From: JAHZFN01 sp965149945 | GTDB taxonomy: Bacteria > Bacillota > Dehalobacteriia > UBA4068 > UBA4997 | Reading direction: 5' to 3' | DNA length: 25,756 bases | NCBI GenBank assembly: GCA_965149945.1 | Contig: CBCTTQ010000028.1 | Coordinates: forward strand, 1 to 25,756 | Shown here: piece by piece, positions 1-7,818 of the stretch | How positions within the stretch are numbered: the stretch's first letter is position 1 | Layout of the letters: every line of letters starts with the position of its first letter | Position numbers and translations under genes: made by a program | Notes under the pieces: generated by a model | The model's input: the letters and a program-made list of their open reading frames with translations, nothing else | Told to the model about the DNA's origin: nothing | Database searches by the model: none

Positions 1-54
1 GTCGTCGACAACAGATTTACAGTCTGCCCCCTTTGGCCACTCGGGAACCCCTCC
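1..54 (-). tRNA. tRNA-Tyr (GTA), 3' part cut off by the window edge
   Basis: The minus strand begins with an acceptor arm GGAGGGG followed by TCCCGAGTGG, a D-arm typical of class II tRNAs, and an anticodon arm with loop CTGTAAA, which gives anticodon GTA (Tyr). The long variable arm starts at the left edge and the rest lies outside the window. It is the second gene after tRNA-Thr and shares its promoter. Confidence 0.9.
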
Positions 55-78
55 ACAAAGATTATTCAAAATAAAAGT

Positions 79-154
79 TGGAGCCGACTATGGGACTCGA
101 ACCCGCAACCTGCTGATTACAAATCAGCTGCTCTACCAATTGAGCTAAATCGGC
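79..154 (-). tRNA. tRNA-Thr (TGT)
   Basis: A complete cloverleaf is visible: acceptor stem GCCGATT pairing with AGTCGGC, D-arm TAGCTCAATTGGTAGAGCA, anticodon stem GCTGA/TCAGC with loop TTTGTAA (anticodon TGT), and T-arm GGTTCGAGTCC. The 3' CCA is encoded at 79-81. It is the promoter-proximal gene of a Thr-Tyr tRNA operon read leftward. Confidence 0.95.
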
Positions 155-178
155 CCGTCAACCTTGTTAACAAATACT

Positions 179-207
179 ATTATACCAACCATAGCCCCCA
201 TTGTCAA
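179..207 (-). promoter_or_regulatory. Consensus sigma-70/sigma-A promoter of the tRNA-Thr/Tyr operon
   Basis: The minus strand shows TTGACA (202-207), a 17-base spacer, and TATAAT (179-184). Both hexamers are perfect consensus, and the -10 lies about 25 bases upstream of the tRNA-Thr 5' end. Confidence 0.88.
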
Positions 208-347
208 CAGTTTTTTCTTCTACTTCATAATATTTTTTGTCTTTGGCAAATCTCTTTCCTTCTCTTCCCTATTTTCATATTCACCAATCCCCTGCCGCTC
301 CACATATGATACAGTATGGACAACATGGACAGGAGGCGAAAACTATA

Positions 348-638
348 ATGAATACCATCCGCAGAATCAATTACATTGAGGCCAAAGAAATCCTGCGGCA
401 ACAAGGATATCTCATCGATGTCCGCTCGGCGGAAGAATACCGACAGTTTCATCTGCCGGGCAGCATCTCTATTCCTTTAGAAGAAATTTATGATGAATAT
501 GAAAAATACCTGCCGGATAAAACCATCCCTGTGATTGTATACTGTGCAACCGGAACCAGAAGCCGCATCGCAACGGTTTTTTTTCATGATTTGGGCTATC
601 AACACATTTTTGATTTAGGCGGTCTCTGCCGACGTTGA
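348..638 (+). CDS. Rhodanese-like domain protein, 96 aa
   Basis: This is a single rhodanese domain, a family that carries sulfane sulfur as a persulfide on a cysteine. Family hallmarks are an LIDVRSAEEY motif near the N terminus, the H-L-P-G-S-I-S-I-P segment, and an active-site loop C-A-T-G-T-R with Cys and Arg in the expected places after a YC motif. The start at 348 is set by AGGAGG at 331-336; a longer in-frame reading from 237 has no such site. The protein ends only four residues after the conserved D-L-G-G, so the C terminus is slightly short for the family. The frame one base over stays open for 62 codons (634-819), which could mean a frameshift. It is the only rightward gene in the window and appears monocistronic, ending at the 864-909 terminator. 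The physiological substrate cannot be told. Confidence 0.85.
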   Translation: MNTIRRINYIEAKEILRQQGYLIDVRSAEEYRQFHLPGSISIPLEEIYDEYEKYLPDKTIPVIVYCATGTRSRIATVFFHDLGYQHIFDLGGLCRR

Positions 639-863
639 AACAGCCGCAATAGCTGACCAAAGAGAACGCGCCGGAGAGAAAACCGCAACCCCGCATGTTA
701 TACCGCGCGGTTTTGCTGAGGTATCAGGAAAATACAAGCCGAAAAACAGACCGTTCAATCAAGACCGCGAGGAAAGCAAAAAAACAGTCGCCTTTTCACA
801 AGCATCTTTCCATCGCTAAGGTACTGTCGGCGGTGGTTACAGAAAATTCTCGGTGGCACAGAA

Positions 864-909
864 CCATAAAAAGAAGGGAGCGGAAATGGGCGCTCCCTTC
901 TTTTTATGG
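864..909. terminator. Bidirectional intrinsic terminator, 19-bp perfect stem
   Basis: Arms 864-882 and 891-909 are perfectly complementary around an 8-base loop. The T-rich flank on the plus strand and TTCTTTTTATGG within the distal arm on the minus strand let it serve both the rhodanese gene and the 1653-aa gene that converge here. Confidence 0.85.
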
Positions 910-950
910 TTTTCTTTTTTATGGTTTTCTTTTTTATGCTTTTCTTTTCA
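906..950. repeat. Three tandem copies of a 15-base T-rich unit
   Basis: The unit ATGGTTTTCTTTTTT occurs at 906-920 and 921-935 identically, and a diverged third copy follows at 936-950. It abuts the terminator hairpin, so the first copy includes the end of the distal arm. Confidence 0.85.
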
Positions 951-986
951 CTGCTGATTCCGCATTGTCTACTTTAATTTCTACTA

Positions 987-3900
987 TTAATATTGCGTCC
1001 AATCCGGGTCGTCTCTGAGTTCCGTCCAGTGTTCATGAACATCATCTGCTTTGCGGTCATAATGATGACTGTTAGTAGCCTCCTGCACCGCCAGATAGTA
1101 CCAGTCGCCCGGCTGATTATCCGGCCATATATTCCTACCGGCAAGCAAATCTTCCGCATTTTCGGGAAGACGCTGGAGTACACGGTTAATCATGGTCATG
1201 GCTTCGGCACGGGTAATATAGTTATCCGGGCGGAAAGTATCGTCCTCATAACCGGTAATCCAACCGAGGGTTACAGCCCGTTCAATTTCCGCTTTCGCCC
1301 AATGTCCGCTAATATCCGTGAAGTTGCTGGCTCCATTGGTGCGTGCCGTGTCAAAGCGGGCACAGATCGCCGCAAACTCCGCGCGGGTGATGGGCGCGTT
1401 CGGTTCGAACGTATCGGCCGCACGCCCCTGCAAAATGCCCAAAGCCGCCATCGTTGAAATTTCGGTGTTAAACCAGTTTTCCGAAAGAACATCGGCAAAG
1501 CCGCTTTCTGTACTGAGATTAGAGGAACGCACGTCTTCTTTTAACAGACGGAAGAAGATAGTCGCCACTTCGGCACGGGTAATATTTCCTTTCGGTTCTA
1601 CGTTGCCATCGGGATAACCGATCACATAGGCGAAATGATCATCACCGTTCAACCATTCCGGTACGCCGGTGATCTTCCAGCCGGCATAAACCGTCTTGTC
1701 CGAAGTCATTTGGATTTCATTGATTTTTTCGGTGAGGTCAGCATCCGCGTACCAGCCGGTGAAGGTATATCCTTCCCGAACAGGTGTTTTGTCCAGCGTA
1801 ACGATGGTGTTGCGGTTATAGCGCTCATCATCGTACACCGTGCCGCCATTGGACTCGTATCGGAGCGTATACTGCGCGGTACCGCCGGGTTTCTTATACG
1901 TATTCACAAAGTCAGCAGAAGCGGTTTTATCGGTCTCGATGATACCGGTGGATTCCTGACCTTCTGTACCGTTCACGGTTGTCGTCCATCTCGAGCCAAG
2001 ATCCTCCTCTGTTACAGTGTATTCCGTTCCGTCGGGGAGAGAGAAAGTTTCGGAAGCGCCGTCAGTCAGCGTAAAGGTCTTTGTTTCTGTGCCGTAAATC
2101 AGCGTGAAATCAAATTCCTGACCTTCACTGCCGCCGACAACTTTTTTGGTTACAGTCAGCATGCCGGGAGCGGTATTGGTGAATTGAGCGGTATCAGTCT
2201 CACCGGCCGCGATGACACCGATAGATTCCCTGCTGTTCATACCGTTCATCGTCGTGGTCCAACCTTCACCGGGATCCGCTTCCGTCACTTTATATTCTGT
2301 TCCCGCGGGGAGAACGAATTCTTTCTTTTCGCCGTTCTTCAAAGTAAAGGATTCCGTTTTATCATCATAGGTTAAAGTGAAATCGAATGACTGATCCGCG
2401 GCGCCGCCATTAACGGTCTTTTCTACAGTCAATGTACCGGGAGCGGCGTTGACAAAGTTCGCAGTGGAGACTTTAGCGGATTCGATGATGCCGGAGACTT
2501 CCGTTCCTTCCTCACCGTTTACGGTAGTATACCAGCCAACCGAATTCTGTGTGATTTCCTTCACGGAATAGTTCGTGCCTGCCGCAAGATTAAGGTACGT
2601 CTTCACTTCCCCATCCTTGAGGCGTATGGTTTCTTTCGTGCCATCGATCGTTACTTCAAACTCATACTCCTTATTTTTATCGGCTTCTCCACCTTCTACA
2701 ATTTTACTGATGGTCAGAGAACCGGGAGTAGTGTAAGAATTGGTAAAAGCGACAATAGACAACACGTTATTTCCTACCGTAAAAGTAGTGCTGTTGGAAG
2801 AAGAGGACTCTTCCGTAGCGCCGATTACTTCGTGCTCCGCCGTCCAGCCCGTCGGGTTCAGGATGCGCTCCGTCAAAGTATAGGTGCCGGGCTGTATTTC
2901 CAATGTCCTCATATTTCGATCGGCCAGCGAGAAAGGCTGAATTTCATTGCCGTCCGCGTCTCGGGCAAGATTACCCTCTTCATCTGTCAAAGTAAACTCA
3001 AAACTTTCTAACGGAGCGGCTCCATCATTTTCCACAAGTTTATGAATAGCCAACGTAGATCGGGTATCCGCCAAATTGTAGGAATGGGTATAAATTACGG
3101 AGGATTGACCTTCCGCCGACATGACACCCATAACATTGTTGTTCGATATCAGCGCGTCCGCCGTTACGTTTATAAACCATATGCCCTTTGGTGACGATGG
3201 ATCCGGTAATGGCAACTGTGTCACATTGTCAACACTCCACGTCGTCCCGTCAGTCACCTGGAATACTTTGGTTTCACCGGCAGCAAGGGTGAATGAATAC
3301 ATTTCCCCCTCATTGACGGTTTCCGTTTGTCCATTCGCGTCTACCGTGGTGGCGCTGCCGTTTGTGAGTGTCAGCATGAAATTAAAGTCAGGCATTTCGC
3401 CTTCCGGCACGTGTTCCGCACCTACCACTTTATTGGTGACGGACAGGGTGCCGGGCGGCAGGGATACGCCCTTCTTACCATTGTTGCCGTGATAAACTTT
3501 GAAAGTGGGGTGATTGTCGTTGGCGGCGGTCAAATCCTGGTCAAAGGAAAGGTACAGATAAGCCTGCGCGGTGTCGGTCTGATTGGTGGAGGCGCCGTTC
3601 TCCCCGATTTTTTCCCGCATAAAGTCCGCCAAGTTGCCCAGTCTGGGTTCTCCCGCCGGGATGTACCATTGATCGTCTCCGTTCTGCTTAACGCTTTGAC
3701 CGCCCTCCGCGTTCAGGAAATCCGCGCCTCGGCGAGCCACCACGGACTCTGTCTGAATGGCGGGATAGGTGCTGCCCTCCGGCGTCGCCTGATAATAGGA
3801 AATCTTGAAGTAATATGTGGCGTTTTCGTCAAAGTCGCCGGTCGCCGGGGTTTCGCACGCCTGGTCGGTGTAGAGCGGCGTGTCTTCCCCTACATAGTAG

Positions 3901-5948
3901 AAAGGATTGGTAGGATGCGCCGGGGTATAGGTAACGTAGGCGTCACCCACGGTTTTGTCCTCACCTGTCAGGCTGGGTTGCGTCTGAGCGCTGTACTGCC
4001 CTTCATAGAAATACACCTGACCATCGGCGCCCGTATGCTGCTTAATATATTCGGCAGAAACGCCGTCCTCACCAATGTTTAAATAACCATTTTCATCGAT
4101 GATTCCCTCTTGAAAACCTACCGAGTAAACCAGACGGAAGGGGAACGTATTGTTATGAGCGAAACGGATTACATTGTCATTTTCATCCTTCAGAACCGTT
4201 GTCAGCCGCAGAGGAATCTGCGCCGCGGGAATATTAACAAACACCGTCTCAGAACCATCATCAGCGCGCGTCACTTTGATTTCAATGCGACTGATCTGTC
4301 CCGCGCCGTAAACAGGATTATTGGCCATACCCGTAAAGGTATAGGTCGTAGTATTTCCCTCTTTGGAAACAGTTGGATTTTCATAAATCACGTCGTCGAT
4401 GATCATAGCTTTAACAGCTTTTACCGTCATGTAATCCCCAATAGGGTCAGTGTAAGTGATATATCCGCTCTGATAGCCTTCCGGATCATTTTCGTCCACC
4501 TGAGTAGAGCCATGACCGACGCTGGAGGTAATATCGGTCAAAATATCACCAAAGATATCGCCAAAATCCAGATCGCCCCCGTCACCGATGACATTGAAAA
4601 ACAAATCATTATACTTTAATTCGTCAATATCGTTTAATTTGAATTCACTGTCGTCCATATTAAACACCGTTTCATGGTCATCAATCCCGGCATCAGGCAT
4701 GGAAACAGTACCTTCTTTGATATAATCCTCTATATACCGGATGAAATCATCGCTCAGTTCATTGCTTGTCTCCTCGTTCAGATAGGTGCTGGGATCCAGC
4801 ATGATTTCCGCCAATTCAGGAGAGTTAGCGCTGGCGGTACGAATACCCACTGTGTACATGAGCGTTTCTTCCTCATCGCCGAATAAACCGCTTCCAAAAT
4901 AAGCTTCTGTAACCTCCTGTTTCATGTAGGCCGCCGTCAGCAGAGTGGCAAAGGTCTGCGCGTGGCGTTCATCCCACTGACTGGACTGCGGGTTAGCGTT
5001 GGAAAGTCCCACATTACGTCGGATTTCAACACCGTTATCCTCGCCGTCCCATATATTATTGGAATCAAAACCGGTAAGACCCGTCACAGGGACGCCGCTC
5101 GGGGTCGGATTATTAATATTTGTGCTGGCAATTTTAGGATCGCCTTCGCTGAGCAAAATCATAACCGGCTGACGTGTCACACGGTCATCGCCGATTTCCA
5201 CTTCTTTATCTTTCGCATTCAGCAGGATATTCATACCGGTATAGATCCCCATCTGGGTGTATTTGTTAATACCGCTGGTGTTGCCGTTGGCGACAGGGAA
5301 TGTAAGGGTTTCGGATGTACCGCCCTCAGCCGTTCTGTAATTGCAGGTAACCGTAGCGCCGCTCATCGCCTGACCGCTATAGGAAAAAGACACATGGGAA
5401 TACTTGTCCAAAGGCAACAATACTTCAGCCTGGCTGGAGTAAGCAACCACAGAAACACGGTTTTCCGGATTCATCCCAATCAGAGATTCCACCGCTTCCG
5501 CCACAGCGTTCAATAACGCCCGGCATTTGCCTTCGACGTTGTTGCTCATAGGAGAGAGGTCCAGCACCAATACCAAATCCAGAGGGGACTTGGACTGTTC
5601 AATGACGCTGGTGGTACTGGCCAACGCGGAATACGAAACCAAAAAATCCTCATCCGTACCCAGTTCGATTGTGGCTTGACCGGTGCCGGCCTGATCGGGA
5701 TAATGAAGATTACCGGTAAACTTCATATCCTCGCTCATGACCGTCTTATCTGTCCAGATGCGGCCGTCATAGCGAGTATTGTTCAAATTAAAAACACTCT
5801 GATACGTATAGCGCGTATCTCCGTCTGCCGTAGACGAAACGCTTGCGGTTGTTTGCTGATCGTTCCCTTCGACGGCAAAAGCTGTAACCGGAAGCAAACC
5901 AAACAGCATTACGACAGCGAGTAACACCGTCAGCATTCTTTTTCTCAT
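987..5948 (-). CDS. Giant S-layer-anchored surface protein: VWA-like, Cna/DUF5979-type stalk, Listeria-Bacteroides repeat, three SLH domains
   Basis: This is a secreted 1653-aa protein. Residues 1-26 are a signal peptide ending AFA. Residues about 121-400 resemble a von Willebrand factor A domain: a hydrophobic strand runs into D130-L-S-P-M, a variant of the metal-binding DxSxS motif, and a later strand reads ILLSEGDP where TDG is usual, so metal binding is doubtful. Five Cna-B/pilin-like stalk domains follow (about 840-1359), the last three being tandem DUF5979-like repeats. A Listeria-Bacteroides repeat (about 1360-1427) carries GYTFTGWY. Three SLH domains (1428-1600) with ITRAE motifs should bind secondary cell wall polymer, and a WYYLAVQEATNSH-type tail closes the protein, as in other clostridial SLH proteins. 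AGGAGG precedes the ATG at the right distance. A role in adhesion is inferred; the ligand is unknown. Confidence 0.9.
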   Translation of the reverse strand: MRKRMLTVLLAVVMLFGLLPVTAFAVEGNDQQTTASVSSTADGDTRYTYQSVFNLNNTRYDGRIWTDKTVMSEDMKFTGNLHYPDQAGTGQATIELGTDEDFLVSYSALASTTSVIEQSKSPLDLVLVLDLSPMSNNVEGKCRALLNAVAEAVESLIGMNPENRVSVVAYSSQAEVLLPLDKYSHVSFSYSGQAMSGATVTCNYRTAEGGTSETLTFPVANGNTSGINKYTQMGIYTGMNILLNAKDKEVEIGDDRVTRQPVMILLSEGDPKIASTNINNPTPSGVPVTGLTGFDSNNIWDGEDNGVEIRRNVGLSNANPQSSQWDERHAQTFATLLTAAYMKQEVTEAYFGSGLFGDEEETLMYTVGIRTASANSPELAEIMLDPSTYLNEETSNELSDDFIRYIEDYIKEGTVSMPDAGIDDHETVFNMDDSEFKLNDIDELKYNDLFFNVIGDGGDLDFGDIFGDILTDITSSVGHGSTQVDENDPEGYQSGYITYTDPIGDYMTVKAVKAMIIDDVIYENPTVSKEGNTTTYTFTGMANNPVYGAGQISRIEIKVTRADDGSETVFVNIPAAQIPLRLTTVLKDENDNVIRFAHNNTFPFRLVYSVGFQEGIIDENGYLNIGEDGVSAEYIKQHTGADGQVYFYEGQYSAQTQPSLTGEDKTVGDAYVTYTPAHPTNPFYYVGEDTPLYTDQACETPATGDFDENATYYFKISYYQATPEGSTYPAIQTESVVARRGADFLNAEGGQSVKQNGDDQWYIPAGEPRLGNLADFMREKIGENGASTNQTDTAQAYLYLSFDQDLTAANDNHPTFKVYHGNNGKKGVSLPPGTLSVTNKVVGAEHVPEGEMPDFNFMLTLTNGSATTVDANGQTETVNEGEMYSFTLAAGETKVFQVTDGTTWSVDNVTQLPLPDPSSPKGIWFINVTADALISNNNVMGVMSAEGQSSVIYTHSYNLADTRSTLAIHKLVENDGAAPLESFEFTLTDEEGNLARDADGNEIQPFSLADRNMRTLEIQPGTYTLTERILNPTGWTAEHEVIGATEESSSSNSTTFTVGNNVLSIVAFTNSYTTPGSLTISKIVEGGEADKNKEYEFEVTIDGTKETIRLKDGEVKTYLNLAAGTNYSVKEITQNSVGWYTTVNGEEGTEVSGIIESAKVSTANFVNAAPGTLTVEKTVNGGAADQSFDFTLTYDDKTESFTLKNGEKKEFVLPAGTEYKVTEADPGEGWTTTMNGMNSRESIGVIAAGETDTAQFTNTAPGMLTVTKKVVGGSEGQEFDFTLIYGTETKTFTLTDGASETFSLPDGTEYTVTEEDLGSRWTTTVNGTEGQESTGIIETDKTASADFVNTYKKPGGTAQYTLRYESNGGTVYDDERYNRNTIVTLDKTPVREGYTFTGWYADADLTEKINEIQMTSDKTVYAGWKITGVPEWLNGDDHFAYVIGYPDGNVEPKGNITRAEVATIFFRLLKEDVRSSNLSTESGFADVLSENWFNTEISTMAALGILQGRAADTFEPNAPITRAEFAAICARFDTARTNGASNFTDISGHWAKAEIERAVTLGWITGYEDDTFRPDNYITRAEAMTMINRVLQRLPENAEDLLAGRNIWPDNQPGDWYYLAVQEATNSHHYDRKADDVHEHWTELRDDPDWTQY
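1893..2729 (-). repeat. Three tandem ~90-residue stalk repeats inside the giant surface protein
   Basis: Each unit begins P-G-x-L-T-[IV]-x-K with V-x-G-G and ends near F-x-N. Internal landmarks are W-x-T-T-[VM]-N-G and a G-T-x-Y-x-V-[KT]-E strand. Unit boundaries fall near 2440 and 2167. At DNA level they are clearly diverged, so the duplication is old. Boundaries are approximate. Confidence 0.75.
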
Positions 5949-6172
5949 TCGCGATTCCTCCTAATACAAAAATTCCGATAAACACCAAAAGCATAATTCG
6001 CCCTTTATCGAATGATAGAACTACACTTTTCTAAGTAAGATAAACATACGCAACAAGACCCACCAGAAAACACGCGATCAGGCTTTGTTTCTTTCCCCCG
6101 AATCGCCGCAACTGCTCAAACTCCCTTACAAAGTATTGTTACGCCTCTTATATAAAAGATTGCAACAACTCT

Positions 6173-6202
6173 ATTATAACATTTTGACCCGTAAAAAATC
6201 AA
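6173..6202 (-). promoter_or_regulatory. Candidate promoter for the giant surface protein gene
   Basis: The minus strand has TTGATT (6197-6202), an 18-base spacer and a perfect TATAAT (6173-6178). It would give a leader of more than 200 bases before the ATG at 5948. A closer, weaker promoter cannot be excluded. Confidence 0.5.
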
Positions 6203-6303
6203 TATTCATTCTCGATAAGTCGCCTTTCCAAAAGACCCAAAAAGGGAAACAGACAACACCGATCAAATCGATGTAATTAAAATTTCCCCATCTTCCTAAA
6301 AAC

Positions 6304-6341
6304 AAAAAACAACCGACTTCAGAAGGAGTCGGTTGTTTTTT
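6304..6341. terminator. Intrinsic terminator after the lipoprotein/flavin reductase operon
   Basis: Arms 6304-6318 and 6327-6341 form a 15-bp stem, with a possible short extension into the loop. A- and T-runs on the outer sides make U-tracts on either strand. It lies about 100 bases after the stop codon of the DUF2007 gene. Confidence 0.88.
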
Positions 6342-6441
6342 TGAGACTGTAAAAAAGAGGGTCGGGCATCCGCCGTCATGGAAACGGATTTTCCACATTT
6401 CCTTCAAAGCGCCGTTTTTCGAAGAAGCTTCGGCAACAGAC

Positions 6442-6756
6442 TCAACGGTCATTTTTTTCGTCCATTTTTTCCAGAGAGTCCTCGTCCAGTTCCTCATCAA
6501 AGACACCGCCCAAATTCTGCGCGCGCATCTCCGCCATCACCTGTTTGATTTCATCTTCATGACACGCTTCCGCCCAGACGGTCCCCCAACCTTTCAATTC
6601 GTTGAATGTCTCGCCGAAAATCTGATCGTTGTATTCTTCAATGATCACGGGAATGCCCCGCTCCTGTAACACATCCAGCAGCATATCCGCCTCAAATTGA
6701 TTGTTCAGCTGCATGATTTTCTTCATTTTTCCCTGATAGAGATCATGATTTTCCAT
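6442..6756 (-). CDS. DUF2007-like small acidic protein, 104 aa
   Basis: The start at 6756 has GGAGGG nine bases upstream; a longer frame to 6789 lacks a better site. The N-terminal half (M-Q-L-N-N-Q-F-E-A-D-M-L, then L-Q-E-R-G-I-P) matches the pattern of the DUF2007/putative signal-transducing fold, in which a ferredoxin-like domain starts with a short strand and a helix that scans residue pairs. The C terminus is a very acidic tail (DEELDEDSLEKMDEK). The gene begins inside the end of the GIY-YIG gene (14-base overlap), so it is probably translated by coupling. The biochemical role is unknown. Confidence 0.7.
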   Translation of the reverse strand: MENHDLYQGKMKKIMQLNNQFEADMLLDVLQERGIPVIIEEYNDQIFGETFNELKGWGTVWAEACHEDEIKQVMAEMRAQNLGGVFDEELDEDSLEKMDEKNDR

Positions 6757-7039
6757 TCTCTTCCCTCCAAACCGTCGCGCAAAACTCATAGACTCGTTTC
6801 GGATTCTGAATCAGACATTCTTTTTGTTTTCTGGTCAGTTTTTTTACGGCGCATTCCAATCGTCGCGCTTGACGCGTTTCTTCGCAATATTGCCGCCAAA
6901 CCAACACAACGGGCAGGCGGCTTTTGGTATATTTGGCGCCGCGACCGCTGTTATGAGTGTTTATCCGTCGCTCCAAATCCGTTGTATACCCTGTATATAA
7001 AGACCCGTCACGGCACCTGACCATATAGGTATACGGCAT
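6743..7039 (-). CDS. GIY-YIG domain protein (UPF0213/YhbQ type), 98 aa
   Basis: This small single-domain protein has a GIY-YIG nuclease fold. The motif reads Y3-T-Y-M-V, then Y15-T-G, followed by L-E-R-R-I-N-T-H-N with the conserved Arg24 and His29, and R-x-L-E62 for the metal-binding Glu. Family length is about 80-100 aa, so it looks complete. Members cut or bind DNA in repair; the physiological role of this subgroup is poorly defined. Its ATG overlaps the stop of the flavin reductase gene in a TAATG arrangement and there is no strong ribosome binding site of its own, so expression likely depends on translational coupling. Confidence 0.85.
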   Translation of the reverse strand: MPYTYMVRCRDGSLYTGYTTDLERRINTHNSGRGAKYTKSRLPVVLVWRQYCEETRQARRLECAVKKLTRKQKECLIQNPKRVYEFCATVWREENGKS

Positions 7040-7776
7040 TACAGTTTTTCAAACATATCCGCGCCGACACCACAGATGGGACACCGGAAATCAGCGGGCA
7101 ATTCCCCTTCATGGATATATCCGCAGACTTTGCATTTATATTTAGGTACTGCCGCAGCAGGAGCTTCTTGGATTTCTTCAAACATATCCGCGCCGACACC
7201 GCAGATGGGACACCGGAAATCAGCGGGCAATTCCCCTTCATGGATATATCCGCAGACTTTGCATTTATATTTTTTTGCGGTTGCCTGTTGCGCCGCGGCG
7301 GGTTTGGCAGCATTTTTCATCTGATGATATTCCGCGTAGGTCATCTGCGTTTGAGGGAAATCCACCGCATCTACCACTTTGCCGATAAAAATGGTATGGG
7401 TACCCACTTCCATTTTTTGAATCACCTTGGCTTCCAAATTGGCGGCGATTTCCGGAATATTCAACAAAGGAGCCCCGGTCTGTCCTGTCTGTGCCGGATA
7501 AAGAGCAAATTTATCGACATCGCGACCGGACTTGAAGCCGAAATTAGCGACAATATCCATATTAGCATTCTGAGAAAGAACATTCACACTGAATACCCCG
7601 GATTTTTCTACCATTTCTTTGGTGTAATTGTTATTGTTCAGACTAACGCCTACCGTAATCGGCTCCGAATTCACCTGAAAAACCGTATTGGCAATCTGGG
7701 CGTTCATTTTCCCGTCCAATGCGGAACCAACTACATATAACCCATAACTCAGTTTAAACATTGCTTTGTTATCCAT
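7039..7776 (-). CDS. Flavin reductase domain fused to two rubredoxin domains (high-molecular-weight rubredoxin type), 245 aa
   Basis: Residues 1-155 form a flavin reductase-like FMN-binding domain (opening K-A-M-F-K-L-S-Y-G-L-Y-V-V-G, as in flavoredoxin and Hrb). Two short rubredoxin domains follow at about 169-200 and 212-245, each with CKVCGY and CPICG separated by 13 residues, the compact spacing also found in rubrerythrin. Such proteins pass electrons from NAD(P)H-linked partners to flavodiiron oxygen or NO reductases in anaerobes. Normally one rubredoxin domain is present. The two here are identical over 32 residues and joined by an Ala/Pro linker. Of two adjacent ATGs the second (7776) is chosen because AGGAGG lies six bases before it but only three before the first. 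It is probably cotranscribed with the upstream lipoprotein gene (42 bases apart). Confidence 0.92.
   Translation of the reverse strand: MDNKAMFKLSYGLYVVGSALDGKMNAQIANTVFQVNSEPITVGVSLNNNNYTKEMVEKSGVFSVNVLSQNANMDIVANFGFKSGRDVDKFALYPAQTGQTGAPLLNIPEIAANLEAKVIQKMEVGTHTIFIGKVVDAVDFPQTQMTYAEYHQMKNAAKPAAAQQATAKKYKCKVCGYIHEGELPADFRCPICGVGADMFEEIQEAPAAAVPKYKCKVCGYIHEGELPADFRCPICGVGADMFEKL
7048..7272 (-). repeat. Near-identical 96-base direct repeat encoding the two rubredoxin domains
   Basis: Copies 7048-7143 and 7177-7272 are offset by 129 bases (43 codons). They differ at one position only, A7072 against G7201, which is synonymous. This indicates a recent in-frame duplication or ongoing homogenisation. 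Confidence 0.95.
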
Positions 7777-7818
7777 CATAAACCTCCTTTGTTGAAAACC
7801 GACCTTATTGAATACTTT

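Larger units (their letters stand above)
639..986. other. Intergenic region between convergent genes
   Basis: No convincing gene is present. The segment holds an open frame that may be a shifted continuation of the rhodanese (to 819), a long perfect hairpin terminator (864-909) and a 15-base tandem repeat (906-950). A 107-codon ORF running through these elements on the plus strand is judged spurious. Confidence 0.6.
5949..6441. other. Intergenic region upstream of the giant surface protein gene
   Basis: This AT-rich stretch contains the candidate promoter at 6173-6202, a long leader of about 220 bases, and the terminator of the upstream operon at 6304-6341. Short ORFs here (minus 6174-6506, plus 6085-6276) cross these signals, lack ribosome binding sites and are rejected as genes. 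Confidence 0.6.

Noticed and set aside
695..1018. Plus-strand ORF of 107 codons after the rhodanese
   Set aside because: It reads through the hairpin and tandem repeat, giving a low-complexity F-Y-G-F-L-F tail, and has no ribosome binding site.
6174..6506. Minus-strand ORF of 110 codons
   Set aside because: It overlaps the end of the DUF2007 gene and runs through a clear terminator and the next promoter.
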